Assembly: GCA_023213315.1 (NCBI GenBank)
Contig: JAKCPI010013920.1
Coordinates: 62,001 to 126,000, forward strand
Source: Euborellia annulipes
Taxonomy: Eukaryota > Arthropoda > Insecta > Dermaptera > Anisolabididae
Reading direction: 5' to 3'
DNA: 64,000 bases
Under the pieces are notes generated by a model. It worked only from the letters and a program-made list of their open reading frames with translations, did no database searches and was not told the DNA's origin. Of this stretch, positions 1-11,519 are shown piece after piece; the stretch's first letter is position 1; each line of letters starts with the position of its first letter. The translations under genes were made by a program, and so were the position numbers.

Positions 1-1690
1 AAATCGTATAACTAACTCTTCCCCTTTCTTAACCAAATTAATTGGGATAATTGCCTTATTTGTGAATACAATAACAATTAAGATCTGTACTTAAATATTT
101 TATATAATCTTTGTTTAATTGTTAATAAAAAAAATTAATATTTGATGCAAAAATATTTAATCACCTTATACAAATGTTTCCTTATAAACAAAAATATTAA
201 AAACAAATATAGATCCAATATTCTAAAGTATAGTGTAAACTGTATTTATATTTATATATTATATATACATCATACAGTATATATATAAGGATATTCAAAA
301 GGAGAGCCGAAACGTCGAGTAAATCTCAACATCCAAAGTGAGTTAACTCGAGAAAAACATATATATATATATATGTTTCTGTGATATGTGATTTGGGCCT
401 TCTCTTGTGGAGGTCGTGCTTCTCATAAGATTCATGAGCTGGGCTTTTCAACTTCGCCACAACACTGTGCAGATTACCACCTCACTATACTCAAAAAGCC
501 AATCTGGATTTCACGAAAAGTATTAACTTTTTTGAATAATAGTGATGTTCTATTTTATATAAATGTAGAAAATCATTTACTCTCCCACAAACAAATGCTT
601 AGTGATCCATGGTTTTTAGCGTTTAGATTCTGCGAAGAGGGAAAATATTGATTCTAGTTCTACTCAAAATTAATTACAAGCACCGAGTGAAATATTTAAT
701 TGACAACGAATTATCCAGGAGACCTCTCTTCTCATCATCGATATATATATGTATCAGATTTTGCTACAGGCCGGCTTACTTCTCCTTTGAATTGGATGTA
801 TAATTATTAAACTCGACTTCGAATGAAGGGTCAAAGGAAAGGTAAGAAGAAGATCCCTTTAATATTCCCTTCACTTCAACTTGGATAAAAATATTCTATA
901 CTTCTTAAACTGAGACTGCCAGTCTTATTATAAAACCCTGTTCTCCTTCTATTTATCATTGACAGAGATTTATCTAGAGTGAAAAATACTTGACTTGGTA
1001 TAATATTTTTTAAGATAAAGGGTATTCTCGGGAAGTGACAAAACTTTGTCCAACCCCTCTGCTCTTCGTTACTCCGTTGAAGGGGGTTGCTATATTGGCT
1101 ACATTATTGTACTGACGGCTACCGGGGGACGTTCCACAGGCTCATTCATCGGACTCAGAAGGAAGAGTTAGGAGGGAGGGTGTTAGATATTAAATTATCT
1201 TCTTAGAATAGAAAGATTTATCATTATTCTAGAAATTAACTTAAAAAAATAAAGAAATTAATTCAATTCAGGTAGAGTAGTTTTTTTTTAAATTCATTTA
1301 AGGTCATTTACACCCCGTCTCTTTTATTTCTATTGGATTAGTAGGCAAGAGACCAGGGAACAAAGAGACGAACCCTTGACCACAAGCAAAAGAACGTAGC
1401 GTAGTTATAATTAATTCTATTCTATATAATTATATATTTTTCTCCAAATTTTTTCTTTAATATAGACTAATGACAATTTTAATTTCCTACATTTAATTAT
1501 AAAATATTTTATTTAAATATTAAAAATTAAATTCAACAAGTAATTGAACCACCTTTAAATTAAAAGTTTTTGAATTGGGCGGTCGATGAGATTAATCTTC
1601 TTTTAATATTATTTAAATAGTAAAATAAATTAATATTTAATATTTATTTACAATTTATAGAAACTTTTTGATTTTTTTTTTTTTTTTTGT
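1..1690. other. AT-rich intergenic stretch
   Basis: I see no convincing gene. At about 300-356 there is a short GAAACGTC motif followed by an imperfect hairpin, which resembles the 3' half of the hammerhead-like PLE ends found elsewhere in the window but lacks a CTGANGA box. At about 1270-1395 (minus) there is a worn SINE remnant recognisable by its tail and by a box-B-like segment near 1370. The open frame at 388-651 has no supporting context. Confidence 0.5.
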
Positions 1691-2691
1691 GTTTTTCATC
1701 AAGTAATTGAACCAACTTTTTTATGAGAACTCGCCTGCTCGCCTCTGACAGCCTCTGACTTGCTGCCATCACATGCTTGTTATTTGTCAAGAGCATTTTT
1801 CAATTATCTCAATATTAAAAGGTATTTATTATTTATTTTGCATTTCTTTCATTTTTTTGTGCTACTAATTTAATTTGTAAATTAAAATTCATATCAAGTT
1901 GCCACTAAAAATATAGAAATTATCGTTTAATGTCATTTGCTCTTCATAGGTTATATTTCTATTTTATTTTCAATTTTATTTCATATTTTTGCCTTTTTAA
2001 AACTATTTCTAATTTTATTAACACTTTAAAAATGCTTTAAGTGATTGATTAAATAATAAATTTAAATCGGTTATTATTATTCAACATTATTTGTAAAATA
2101 ATTGCATGCCTTCTCTTGGTTGGATTATAAAAATTTATCATTTTTTTTTTTAAATTATTTATTTTAAAATTGAACTTTGAATTTAAGATTCACCCTCTTC
2201 GTAGATTGCATGACTTTGGTTTTTTAATTTTTACCTTCTCTTGATTTCTCTACTATTTTAATTAGTAAATTAAAATTCATATCAAGTTGCTACTAAATAT
2301 ATATACCGGTATAGATCGGTATCATTGAATGTAATTTATACTAAGCTTATGATTCTATTTTATTTTTAATTTAATTTCATATTTTAATCGTTTATTACTT
2401 TCAACATTATTTGTAAAATAATTGCATGCCTTACTCTTAGATTGATAATAAAAATATATCATTTTATTTTTACACTTACCTTTTATTTTCTTAACGTTTG
2501 GTTTTTTTTTAAAGGGCACGAAAGGATAAAAAAGCTAATTTAATATTTAAATCGAATTCTTTAATAAAAGATTCATTTATAAATGAGATATAGTTTATAG
2601 ATTATCATTGAATATCATTGAATGTAATTCTATTATAATAATATTATTTAAATAACATACTTATTTTAATTTTGTTTTCAGGTTCTCTGTT

Positions 2692-3249
2692 TGTCAGCTA
2701 TCAACAAGTCAAATAAATACCTTTGATGAAGGGAAAAGGAATTTCTGATTTTCTTTTCATAAAAGTAGCAAACTGGCACTTGAAACTTTGAAGATTCAAA
2801 ACGAGGGGTAAGACCATCTCTTTCTTCTTATTTACACTACTTGCTTTCTATTAATTAATTTTTTAAGATTAAGCAACTTTAGATTAAAAACTTTTAGAGA
2901 TTAATAAGAAAGCATTGAGATATCTGGCATCTTAAACACAATTTGTCAAGTTAATATTATTACTTTGTATTTATAATTAAGGATTCTTTATCAAGATATG
3001 TAAATACTAGTCTAGAAATCTTCAATTAAATAATCTTTATTTTTATTTTCAGATATCGACCCAACGACTTCTCATCTAGATAGGGTCAAGGATGTGTAAA
3101 GGCGGAGGCAGCCAATAATGCTCTTTACCAATTAGCCAGAAACGTTTCCGTGCATTTATTATGACATTCAACATTTATATATCACCTATATATCAAGATT
3201 TAGAAATGCTGCAAACAGCATCGAGAACTTCGCAGGAATTATAATCAAT
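2692..3249 (+). other. Exon-like modules A1 and B, left arm
   Basis: Module A1 (2692-2807) is preceded by TTGTTTTCAG and followed by GTAAGACC. Module B (3053-3249) is preceded by TTTATTTTCAG and followed by GTAAGTGC. Both borders match spliceosomal consensus and are repeated in the right-arm copies (14043-14167 and 11037-11151 for A1; 13573-13794 and 10540-10748 for B). A1 has stops in all three plus frames, so it is either non-coding or decayed coding sequence. B starts with a short open frame reading IDPTTSHLD before a stop. A multi-exon non-coding RNA or a dead gene family are both possible. Confidence 0.5.
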
Positions 3250-3991
3250 GTAAGTGCAAAATATTTATTTATTTTTCATTTAATTCAGAAGACATTCTTT
3301 ACAAAAAAACATAGAAATAAATATTCCCATCTAAAAAACTAATTCGTTAAAGTTAATATTAATACTGGGTCTAAAAATAAAATTGTTAAATAATTCTTAA
3401 GGTCTAAATCAGCGTTTTCCAAAGTGTGGGGTGCGCCTTCCTAGGGAGGCATTGACTACTCTAAGGGAGGGCGCGAATATTAGCCACAGCTAGCAATTGT
3501 CTGATGATCACCTCATTTGTTTTCCCAGTTGGTGATTATTTCAGTGTTTTTATAAAAACCAATGGAGAGATGGAAATCCTTTTTGGAATTCTCTTCTAAT
3601 TGAACTTCAAATAGTTTCCCTTAATTTTATTTTCTAAAAAACAATGAAATAATCACATGGAAAATGATTTAATATCGACCCTTTTGGTACATTATACATC
3701 TTTAAAAACTCATGCTTGCTTTATTTATCGATAATTTAAAGAAAGCTTATTTCTTAAATACTGTAGCTAATATTAATACTTAATTTTAATTGCTAAGTGT
3801 TTTAAATATTTTGAATATATATATAAATTTTCTTTTTCTTTAATTAAAAAATTTTCTAATTTAATTTATTTTTTGGAAACTTTATGTTAAATAAATATTC
3901 ATTTATAAATGAGATATATTTATTGATTATTTAATAATTCTATTATAATAATATTATTTAAATAACATACTTATTTTAATTTTGTTTTCAG

Positions 3992-4420
3992 GTTCTCCGT
4001 TTGTCATCTATCAACAAAAGACAAATAAATACCTTTGATGAAGTTAAAAGGGATTTTTAGTTTTTCTTTTATCAAAACAAAAGCTTTACAAGGCACAAAT
4101 TCGGCCATGTCTCGAGTATGGTTCCCACCTTTGGAGAGGAAAGGCAAAGGATGATCTAAAGGAAAAAAGATTTTCCGCCGAGCTCGTCAATCCACCCGAT
4201 GCAACATATACCCGACAGAAGAGAGGCAACTTCGCTATGTAGTCAAGTTTACGACTAGAAGAACCTGTCATTTCAGTCTGCCTTTGTCCACAAGACCTAG
4301 CTCTACTGGAACAAGCTCGCTGCAAGTCATGAGCCCATCCCAATCAGCAAGTCTTCCAGAAGGGACTACTTCTCATTGATTTGTTGAAACTCCAGTGAGA
4401 TATTTTATGAAAAAATATAA
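3992..4420 (+). pseudogene. Exon-like module A2 with LINE reverse-transcriptase fragment
   Basis: After a TTGTTTTCAG acceptor-like border, the plus strand at about 4090-4250 encodes a piece that reads LYKAQIRPCLEYGSHLWRG and continues to a stop near 4255. This is the conserved C-terminal reverse-transcriptase stretch of CR1/Jockey-type non-LTR retrotransposons. The rest of the element is absent and the frame is broken. The 85-codon frame on the minus strand over this block is its antisense shadow. The same block recurs at about 5226-5680 (+) and 12490-12908 (-). Confidence 0.65.
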
Positions 4421-4647
4421 AATTAGATAATCTATAATATTATTTATTTTTATTTATTCTATTATTCTAATATTAAATAAATATTAATTTAATTTTAGAT
4501 ACGATTATAAATCATCTGAGGTGATTAAACTTTAAATGAAAACAAAATCACATCCAATCATCTAATATAGTTATATATATATATAAGGTAATGTCTATTT
4601 ATTATTTATCTTTGTTTTTGATTTAATACAATTTAATTAAATTACAG

Positions 4648-5052
4648 ATTTCCTGCCAAAAAAAGAAGATGCAAAGAGAGAACGGTGTTAACAGTTTCCG
4701 ATAGAAAATTGCTGAGATCATCGCAGGGTAAGAACTATAAATCTTTGTTTATTTTCTATGCTCTCTTTCAATCACCAAAAAAATAGATACTTTAATATTT
4801 GCTGTAGCCCTATCCTCTCCTTGTTATTGTAATTCTAAATCAGTAACAGTCTAAGCATGTTAATATTAATTTTAGTAATTTTTCTTTATTAATAATAAAA
4901 AAATAAAATTAATTACAGTAAGATTCTCTTTATTCATTATTTTAAAAAAAATGTAATTATTTTAATTCTCTGTTCCAGGATTTCTGATGAGGGATTCGGC
5001 ATTGCAAGGGATTGAAAAATCATAAGGAAAGGCAACTGCAAAAATCAACAGG
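4648..5052 (+). other. Exon-like modules C and D, first left-arm copy
   Basis: Module C (4648-4727) lies between AAATTACAG and GTAAGAAC and is open in one frame, including TVSDRKLLRSSQ. Module D (4979-5052) lies between CTGTTCCAG and GTAAAATC. In this copy, D is interrupted in the frame that is open in copies D' (6734-6806) and D'' (11820-11892), because GGGATTG replaces GGGATGG. The C and D reading frames do not join cleanly, so a protein is not proved. Confidence 0.45.
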
Positions 5053-5225
5053 TAAAATCAACGTTTAATTTATTTTCACTTTAATTCAAACAAAATATTT
5101 ATTTTTTGGAAACTTTATGTTAAATAAATATTCATTTATAAATGAGATATAGTTTATTGATTATTTAATAATTCTATTATAATAATATTATTTAAATAAC
5201 ATACTTATTTTAATTTTGTTTTCAG

Positions 5226-5680
5226 GTTCTCCGTTTGTCATCTATCAACAAAAGACAAATAAATACCTTTGATGAAGTTAAAAGGGATTTTTAGTTTTTC
5301 TTTTATCAAAACAAAAGCTTTACAAGGCACAAATTCGGCCATGTCTCGAGTATGGTTCCCACCTTTGGAGAGGAAAGGCAAAGGATGATCTAAAAGAAAA
5401 AAGATTTTCCGCCGAGCTCGTCAATCCACCGGATGCAACAAATACCCGACAGAAGAGAGGCATCTTCCCTATGTAGTCAACTTTACGACTAGAAGAACCT
5501 GTCATTTCAGTCTTCCTTTGTCCACAAGACTTACCTCTACTGGAACAAGCTCCCTGCAAGTCATGCGCCCATGCCAATCAGCAAGTCTTTGGACCTTATG
5601 CATCCATTCAAAAAAAGATAAAATCAGAAGGGACTACTTCTCATTTGATTTGTTGAAACTCCAGTGAGATATTTTATGAA
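5226..5680 (+). pseudogene. Second A2 module with LINE reverse-transcriptase fragment
   Basis: A near-identical tandem copy of the 3992-4420 block. It keeps the acceptor-like TTTTCAG border and the plus-strand frame LYKAQIRPCLEYGSHLWRG near 5320-5380. A short extra segment near 5587-5625 is absent from the first copy but present in the right-arm copy, so the two left copies differ by an indel. Confidence 0.6.
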
Positions 5681-5748
5681 AAATATAAAATTAGGTAATC
5701 TATAATATTATTTATTTTTAAGTTATATATGAACGTGTTATATATTCG

Positions 5749-5981
5749 TGTGTCAAGCGCCAAAAAAAAAAAAAAAAATCAAAAATTGAGTTAAGCACGG
5801 AATATTGTTTCAAATGCTATAATTAATAGTATTTTTTATGTTCTAAAAAAATTTTTTATATTTAATGTTACTTGCACAATTTACAAAAAAATGATTTATT
5901 AATATAATCTAATCAAAACAATGAAAATCAGAAAAACTTTAATGTTATTTTCTCAAATCTCGGTACCTGTCGCTTGACACA
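5749..5981. mobile_element. MITE with GTGTGTCAAGCG terminal repeats
   Basis: The ends read GTGTGTCAAGCG and CGCTTGACACAC, an inverted pair around an AT-rich interior without coding capacity. The copy interrupts the intron-like sequence between modules A2' and C'. The corresponding position in the first left copy (after about 4440) and in the right arm lacks it, so it inserted after the duplication. The superfamily cannot be told. Confidence 0.6.
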
Positions 5982-6060
5982 CTAATGCGTAAAAGGGTCC
6001 ATATATAAGCTATCGTCTATTTATTATTTATCTTTGTTTTTGATTTAATACAATTATTTA

Positions 6061-6400
6061 ATAGGAAAATTAAATTCAAGTACACAAGGTTTTTGTTTCA
6101 TTGATATATACATATAATATATATATATTGAACAGGGCGGGAACTACGAGATTTTTTTGGGGGGGAAAAAAATTTTCTTCCCCCCCCCCCAAAAAAATTT
6201 TCAAAAAAAACAAATTTTTTTTCCCTTTTTTTAAAAAATCTTTTTTTTACTTCCCCCCCCCCTGCTGCCCCGCGCGGGGGGGTGCTCCACCCCCCCCCCC
6301 CCTCTGCCCCTGTCATTGAAACAAAAAACCTTGTCTACTTGAATTTAATTCTCCTATTAAAGCATGATGTTTCAACTAGAGCCAAAGGTTACCAGTTTAA
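6061..6400. mobile_element. Inverted PLE-end-like element with nested hAT-like insertion
   Basis: The left side (AAGTACACAAGGTTTTTGTT near 6080) is mirrored on the right (near 6316-6346). The right flank continues with GAGCCAAAGGTTACCAG, which matches in reverse the outer part of the 35.16-35.40 kb element, so this is another copy of that inverted family. A nested element at 6133-6312 begins CAGGGCGGGAA and ends CTGCCCCTG, and is dominated by long G, A, C and T homopolymers. The nested element's flanks (ATATTGAA and TCATTGAA) are imperfect duplicates. Confidence 0.5.
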
Positions 6401-6431
6401 AATTAATTAATACAATTTAATGAAATTACAG

Positions 6432-6510
6432 ATTTCCTGCCCAAAAAGGAAGACGCAAAGAGAGAACGGTGCAACAGTTTCCGATAGAAAATTTCTGAGA
6501 TCTTTGCAGG
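6432..6510 (+). other. Exon-like module C', second copy
   Basis: Between AAATTACAG and GTAAGAAC. It is open from its first base through TVSDRKFLRSLQ, but small indels relative to C (4648) and C'' (12144-12224 minus) change the upstream frame, which argues against strong purifying selection on a protein across copies. Confidence 0.4.
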
Positions 6511-6733
6511 GTAAGAACTATAAATCTTTCTTTATTTTCAAAAAAATAGATACTTTAATATTTGCTGTAGGCCTACCCTCTCCTTGTTAAATCCAATTCA
6601 GTAACAGTCTAAGCATGTTAATAATTATTTTAATAATTTTGCTTTAATAATAAAAAAATAAAATTAATTACAGTAAGATTCCCTTTATTCATTATTTTAA
6701 AAAAAATGTAATTATTTTAATTCTCTGTTCCAG

Positions 6734-7389
6734 GATTTCTGATGAGGGATTCGGCATTGCAAGGGATGGAAAAATCATAAGGAAAGGCAACTGCAAAAAT
6801 CAACAGGTAAAATCAACGTTTAATTTATTTTCACTTTAATTCAAACAAAATAGAACTATTTTTTAACACCTTTTATATAACTCTGATTATTCCCATGAAC
6901 CAGGGGCGTATTTATGGGGGGAGGGGGCCCGGCCCCCCCCCCCCCCGAAATTTCCCAAACACATATACATATATAGGGATATACAGACATCAGCGCAACA
7001 AATTTTTCCGCAGGATGGACAACTTTGGTTCCGCAATAGAAAAAATGGTCCGCAAAAATTTCGTGTGGAAAAAATATAGTTTCTTAAAAAAAAATTTTCC
7101 GCAGAAAAATTTTTGAGTTCGGCCCCCCCCCCCCCCCCCCGAAAAAATTTCTATATACGTTCTATATACGCCCCTGCCATGAACATTATTGATGTCTAAA
7201 TTTTTTAGAAAAAAACAAAGAAAGTAAAAATACGACAAAAACCTTTGATAGCCACCCATTCATTAATATAAATTTTCATTTCTCATCAAGTCTTAACAAT
7301 ATTTACTTTTTCAGGATCAAAAAGCAGAAACAACGCAGTGGCTGACCGTGATTGAAGATGAAGAGTGGAAAAAACTTTCTGATGATTAG
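6734..7389 (+). other. Exon-like modules D' and E, possible coding 3' end
   Basis: Module D' (6734-6806) reads ISDEGFGIARDGKIIRK onwards and ends in phase at a GTAAAA donor. Module E (7315-7389), after TTTTTCAG, continues in the same phase as DQKAETTQWLTVIEDEEW and ends at a TAG. Together they would form a 48-codon C-terminal segment. I do not recognise the protein. The intron between them holds the hAT MITE at 6901-7176. Right-arm copy D'' (11820-11892, minus) has the same open frame, but module E is missing there. Confidence 0.45.
6901..7176. mobile_element. hAT-type MITE, CAGGGGCGTAT ends
   Basis: Ends read CAGGGGCGTATTTATG and TATATACGCCCCTG, and the element is flanked by a perfect 8-bp direct repeat CCATGAAC (6893-6900 and 7177-7184), the duplication size of hAT transposons. 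No transposase frame. The right arm of the inverted duplication holds the empty site with a single CCATGAAC (read on minus, near 11730-11740), so insertion followed duplication. The long G and C runs inside are typical of this family in the window. Confidence 0.85.
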
Positions 7390-8800
7390 TGAATCATTTG
7401 TTGGGAGAAAAAAAAAAAAAAAAAAAAAACTAAAACAGGCCGATAAAGCAAAAATATCTCATGAAAAGAAGGGAGACACATTTTTTTCTGAAAACATCTC
7501 ATTTTGTAAGTTTTTAATTATTTATCTAAAATCATTTTTTGGACCCTGTTCACTCTCACCAATCTCTGGATCCATTCTTGTGCTATGTCATTTATTTTCT
7601 CCTTTTCTTTGCGCCTTGGGATTTTCTCATATTTAAAAAAAGTTAAATTTAATGATGGATTTGGCAATTCAAAATTTTTGTGGGAGTAATTTTCGAAAAT
7701 TTTTTAATATTTATTATCATTATCAAAATTTTTAAAATTATATATATATAAGGGACATTCCACAAAAATGGGTTTACTTTGCAAATAATTCAGTGACTAT
7801 CAAACATATTGACTTTTTTTAAATCATCAGGTAATAGAAAAAGTTAATAATTTTTGGGCACACAAGATAAATATTGAAATTTAAAAAAATTTAATGAAAA
7901 TATTCATCTTTTTTTGGCATTATTAATTTTCCAAGGGGTCAATTCGAAATATAAATTTAAAAATTATATCTTAGTTAGATTTATACAAACGTATTAATAT
8001 TTAAAGGTGAAAAGGAAATGGCATAGCTATTCATCTCCTCTCTAAATAACTATAGAAAATAAAATGAATAAAACTAATTTTTTTAATTTTAACAGTATTA
8101 AATAATACTTGAATTCAATATATAATAATAATAACTTATATTATAAATTATTCTTTAAATGATTATGATTGTAAAAGAAAAATAATTATAAATTATTTAT
8201 TTTTACCCTCTTTGCTTAAGGCCTGTTTTTGTAATGTTTTTTCTGAACTAACTATGCTACCCTAATATTAAGATTCATGTACACATTTTTTGTATCGTAA
8301 AAAAAAAAAAAACTAATTTCGTTGTAACAAACCTCAATAAGCAAGAGAGAAAAATAATATTTCTTTTTCACAGGACAACAAAAGAAGAATGGAAAAGGCA
8401 AGTAGCAACAAATATATTATTAGTAGACTATTTATTGATCTCAACGATCGTTTCATATTAATGGGAGAATATTAATTGAAATTAAAATTCGTATTATTAG
8501 TCAATTTAAATATCTTTCGTAATAAAAATATATATTTTAACTAATATTCTTCTATTAATAAAAAACTAACTTTGAGATAAAATAGTATACTAATAATATA
8601 CTTCTTTTAATATATATAATTAATAATTAATTAAAATAATAGTAAATATTTAAATTAGGTTTAATTTCTAATTTTAAAATAATATAAAATTAGGATAATA
8701 GAATGGAATATTATATACTAGGGATAGGAAATAGAAAGAAAATAAATGAAATCTTGAATATATAATAGTCTTTATTAATATACTGATGAAAAATAATATT
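7390..8800. other. AT-rich spacer, left part
   Basis: No gene recognised. It holds a long poly-A run near 7411-7428 and simple TA repeats near 7740. The frame at 7352-7636 is mostly module E plus low-complexity sequence and is not supported as a gene of its own. Confidence 0.5.
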
Positions 8801-8806
8801 TAGTAG

Positions 8807-9040
8807 TCAGGTATAGACGATGTGATCAGTGTGCTGTCCACCACCAACCCCGACCACCAACCCATGCGCGCAATGACTTATATAGCCTCCAGTCCCCACT
8901 CCTTGGCCCCTGGCGCATGCGCAGAGAGCTGAAGTCGACAAGAGGCGACGGCGGCGGCCGCCCGCTTGCCCCCTGCATGTATGCATGCATACATGCAGCA
9001 AGGCAAAGAAGGCCGCCGGCTCTCTGCTCGCCAGGGGCGC
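8807..9040 (-). promoter_or_regulatory. GC island with TATA box and NRF1-like palindrome, pointing left
   Basis: A roughly 230-bp CpG-containing, GC-rich block stands out sharply from its AT-rich surroundings. On the minus strand a TATATAAG box lies at 8877-8884. About 30 bp upstream of it is the palindrome GCGCATGCGC (8913-8922), which matches the core of NRF1 sites. A second CATGCGCGCA lies at 8863-8872. A perfect 26-bp palindrome spans 8973-8998. The arrangement fits a minus-strand promoter firing toward the left arm, but no transcript is visible in sequence alone. It could instead be the promoter end of a retroelement. Confidence 0.45.
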
Positions 9041-9099
9041 TAAAGAGAATATATTTATTAAATATATTAGTCTTTAGCATTTATTCTGGTTTAAATTCC

Positions 9100-9200
9100 C
9101 TTGGATGAACCAAGGCAATGAGACTTGGATGTTCTTGGTCGAGCTTAAAGCCTTAAGCCCCCCCACCACGACAAGGTGACATCCTCGGGGGGGGAATTAT
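9100..9200 (-). mobile_element. Possible LINE 5'-end fragment
   Basis: On the minus strand this reads GGATGTCACCTTGTCGTGG followed by a G run. It resembles a leader-region motif I associate with RTE-like LINEs in arthropods. The match rests on memory of the motif only, and no coding sequence is attached. Confidence 0.3.
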
Positions 9201-10100
9201 TAATAAAAATAAAAAGGAAATAAATAAATTACAATTCATTTTATGAATAATTATTTTTTTTTATTTCATATTAATTATACTCACGAATTTGAAGTCTTTT
9301 TTCTGGAATAAATCAACTTTTATTAAATATATTATTAATATATTGTTTTTTTTTCCTGTATTGTTTCTAAGGTGTATAATTCAAGATATATTTTAATAAA
9401 AAGGCAAGGGTGTTTATGCGAATTATACTTGTTTATATTATTTTTCTCCCTCTTTTAAATCTTGCAGTGATCTCGAATCCAAGGAGAAAAATTCTTACCT
9501 GAAAAGAAAAGATCCAGAAAATATTATTTAAATTATTATCTTTGAATGACTCCTTCTTCCTGAACGCTTCCTCTGAAATTAACATAATTTAAATTTCTAA
9601 ATATCACTCTACAACCTATGAAATTTAATTAAATAATATAAATAATAAATTAATAATATATAGATTTTGATGGAGAAAGAGAGAAAAATTACTATGAAAT
9701 TACTAATAATTTAATTAAGAGAATTAATTATTCATTAAAAGATGCCCCCATATCAAGTAAAATTATAAATCTAAAAGATGTTAAAGTTCTGGTATTCTTA
9801 AAGAACTATCAAATTTTACTATAATATAATATTAAATTATTAATTTTGCTAGAGAGTTGAATAAAATTTTGCCGTGCCTAAACATTTTTATTCACGTTCT
9901 GGTGTCACCCTTTAAAGAAGTATGCGGGTCACGCCCCTATCCCCCCATGCAATGGCAATGGGTCAAAGTTAGTATTATTTTTTATTATATAATGCAAAGT
10001 GTTTATAAATATGGGTATATAATAATTTTTAATCATATTTAGAAACAAGTTTATAATTTTGTCATTCGTTTTAGAAATATTTTGTGTTTGAACACATGAC
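9200..10100. other. AT-rich spacer, right part
   Basis: No gene, RNA or recognised repeat. The open frame at 9857-10042 is short and unsupported. Confidence 0.5.
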
Positions 10101-10106
10101 TTAGAC

Positions 10107-10379
10107 CAGTGGTTTCCAAACTATATGTTACCACCCCCCTTTAAAAAACAAAACTTAATCATAAGGCGCCACTTCCACCCCTCACCCCCGCCAAAAAAAA
10201 AAATTAATACAAACAATTCTAATAAATATAATATACAATATAGATAGATTGTTTTTAAGATTATAATTTTATTTATAAACCTTTGCAATCATTTAAAAAA
10301 TTGCTCGCTGTGGCTAATATTCGCGCCTCCCCTAAGACTAGTCCGAGCCTCCCTAGAGAAAAGACTTTGGAAAACGTTG
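10107..10379. mobile_element. hAT-type MITE, CAGTGGTTTCCAAAC ends
   Basis: Starts CAGTGGTTTCCAAAC and ends TTTGGAAAACGTTG, with a 7-of-8 matching flank pair (ACTTAGAC and ATTTAGAC). Parts of the same element sit at equivalent module positions at about 3410-3490 and 13310-13420, so it was already present before those copies were made. Other family members are at 53332-53602 and 55227-55547. Confidence 0.65.
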
Positions 10380-10539
10380 ATTTAGACTTTAAGAATTATT
10401 TAACAATTTTATTTTTAGACCCAGTATTAATATTAACTTTAACGAATTAGTTTTTTAGATGGGAATATTTATTTCTATGTTTTTTTGTAAAGAATGTCTT
10501 CTGAATTAAATGAAAAATAAATAAATATTTTGCACTTAC

Positions 10540-11151
10540 ATTGATTATAATTCCCGCGAAGCTCTCGATGCTGTTTGCAGCATTTCTAAATCTTGATATA
10601 AAGGTGATAAATAAATGTTGAATGTCATAATAAATACAGCGAAACGTTTCCGGCTAAGTAGTAAAAAGCATTCTTGTCTCCCTCCGCCTCTACACATCCT
10701 TGACTAAATGTTGAATGTTATCTAGATGAGAAGTCGTTGGGTCGATATCTGAAAATAAAAATAAAGATTAATTGAAGATTTCTAGACTAGTAAATTTATT
10801 ATCTTGATAAAGAATCCTTAATTATAAATACAGACTAATAATATTAACTTGACCAATTGTTTTTAAGATTCGAGATATCTCAAAGCTTTCTTATTTATTA
10901 ATCTCTAAAAGTTTTTAATATGAAAGAAAATATGAGCGCAAAAATAATTGCCTTAAGTTGCTTAATCTTAAAAAATTAATTAATAGAAAGCAAGTAGTGT
11001 AAATAAGAAGAAAGAGATGGTCTTACCCCTCGTTTTAATCCTCAAAGTTTCAAGTGCCAGTTTGCTACTTTTATGAAAAGAAAATCAGAAATTCCTTCTC
11101 CCTTCATCAAAGGTATTTATTTGACTTGTTGATAGCTGTCAAACGGAGAAC
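10540..11151 (-). other. Exon-like modules B and A1, distal right-arm copy
   Basis: B is at 10540-10748 and A1 at 11037-11151, both read on minus with AG and GT borders matching the left-arm modules. This second right-arm set lies downstream of the D modules, giving a module order different from the left arm. Confidence 0.5.
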
Positions 11152-11389
11152 CTGAAAACAAAATTAAAATAAGTATGTCATTTAAATAATATTATTATAA
11201 TAGAATTCTTAAATAATCTATTAAACTATATCTCATTTATAAATGAATCTTTTATTTATTTAACATAAAGATTCCAAAAAATAAATTAAACTAAGAAAAT
11301 TTTTTAATTAAAGAAAAGAGAAATTTATATAAATTTAAAATATTTAAAACACTTTGCTATTAACATTAATTATTAATATTAGATATAGT

Positions 11390-11480
11390 TTTTTCCCAGG
11401 CAATCCGAAGATACTATTTAAGTAATTTGGATACCAAATGGCTTAAATAAGAATGCCTGGACCCCAATATAAATATATTC
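11390..11480 (+). repeat. SINE tail fragment (family B)
   Basis: Contains GAATGCCTGGACCCCAATAT, the 3' segment shared with the family at 63.5-63.8 kb. No tRNA-like head is present. Confidence 0.4.
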
Positions 11481-11519
11481 ATAATAACGGTTATCGTAAA
11501 AAGTCTTAAGTAAGTTGCC

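Noticed and set aside
4086..4343. 85-codon minus-strand frame, repeated at 5320-5577 and as plus at 12564-12821
   Set aside because: It is the antisense of a LINE reverse-transcriptase fragment on the other strand. Its conservation follows from segmental duplication.
6098..6319. Overlapping open frames on both strands
   Set aside because: They run through homopolymers of a nested MITE and encode low-complexity text.
8807..9108. Three overlapping frames in the GC island
   Set aside because: Open frames are expected in GC-rich DNA; none has protein-like features or splice context.
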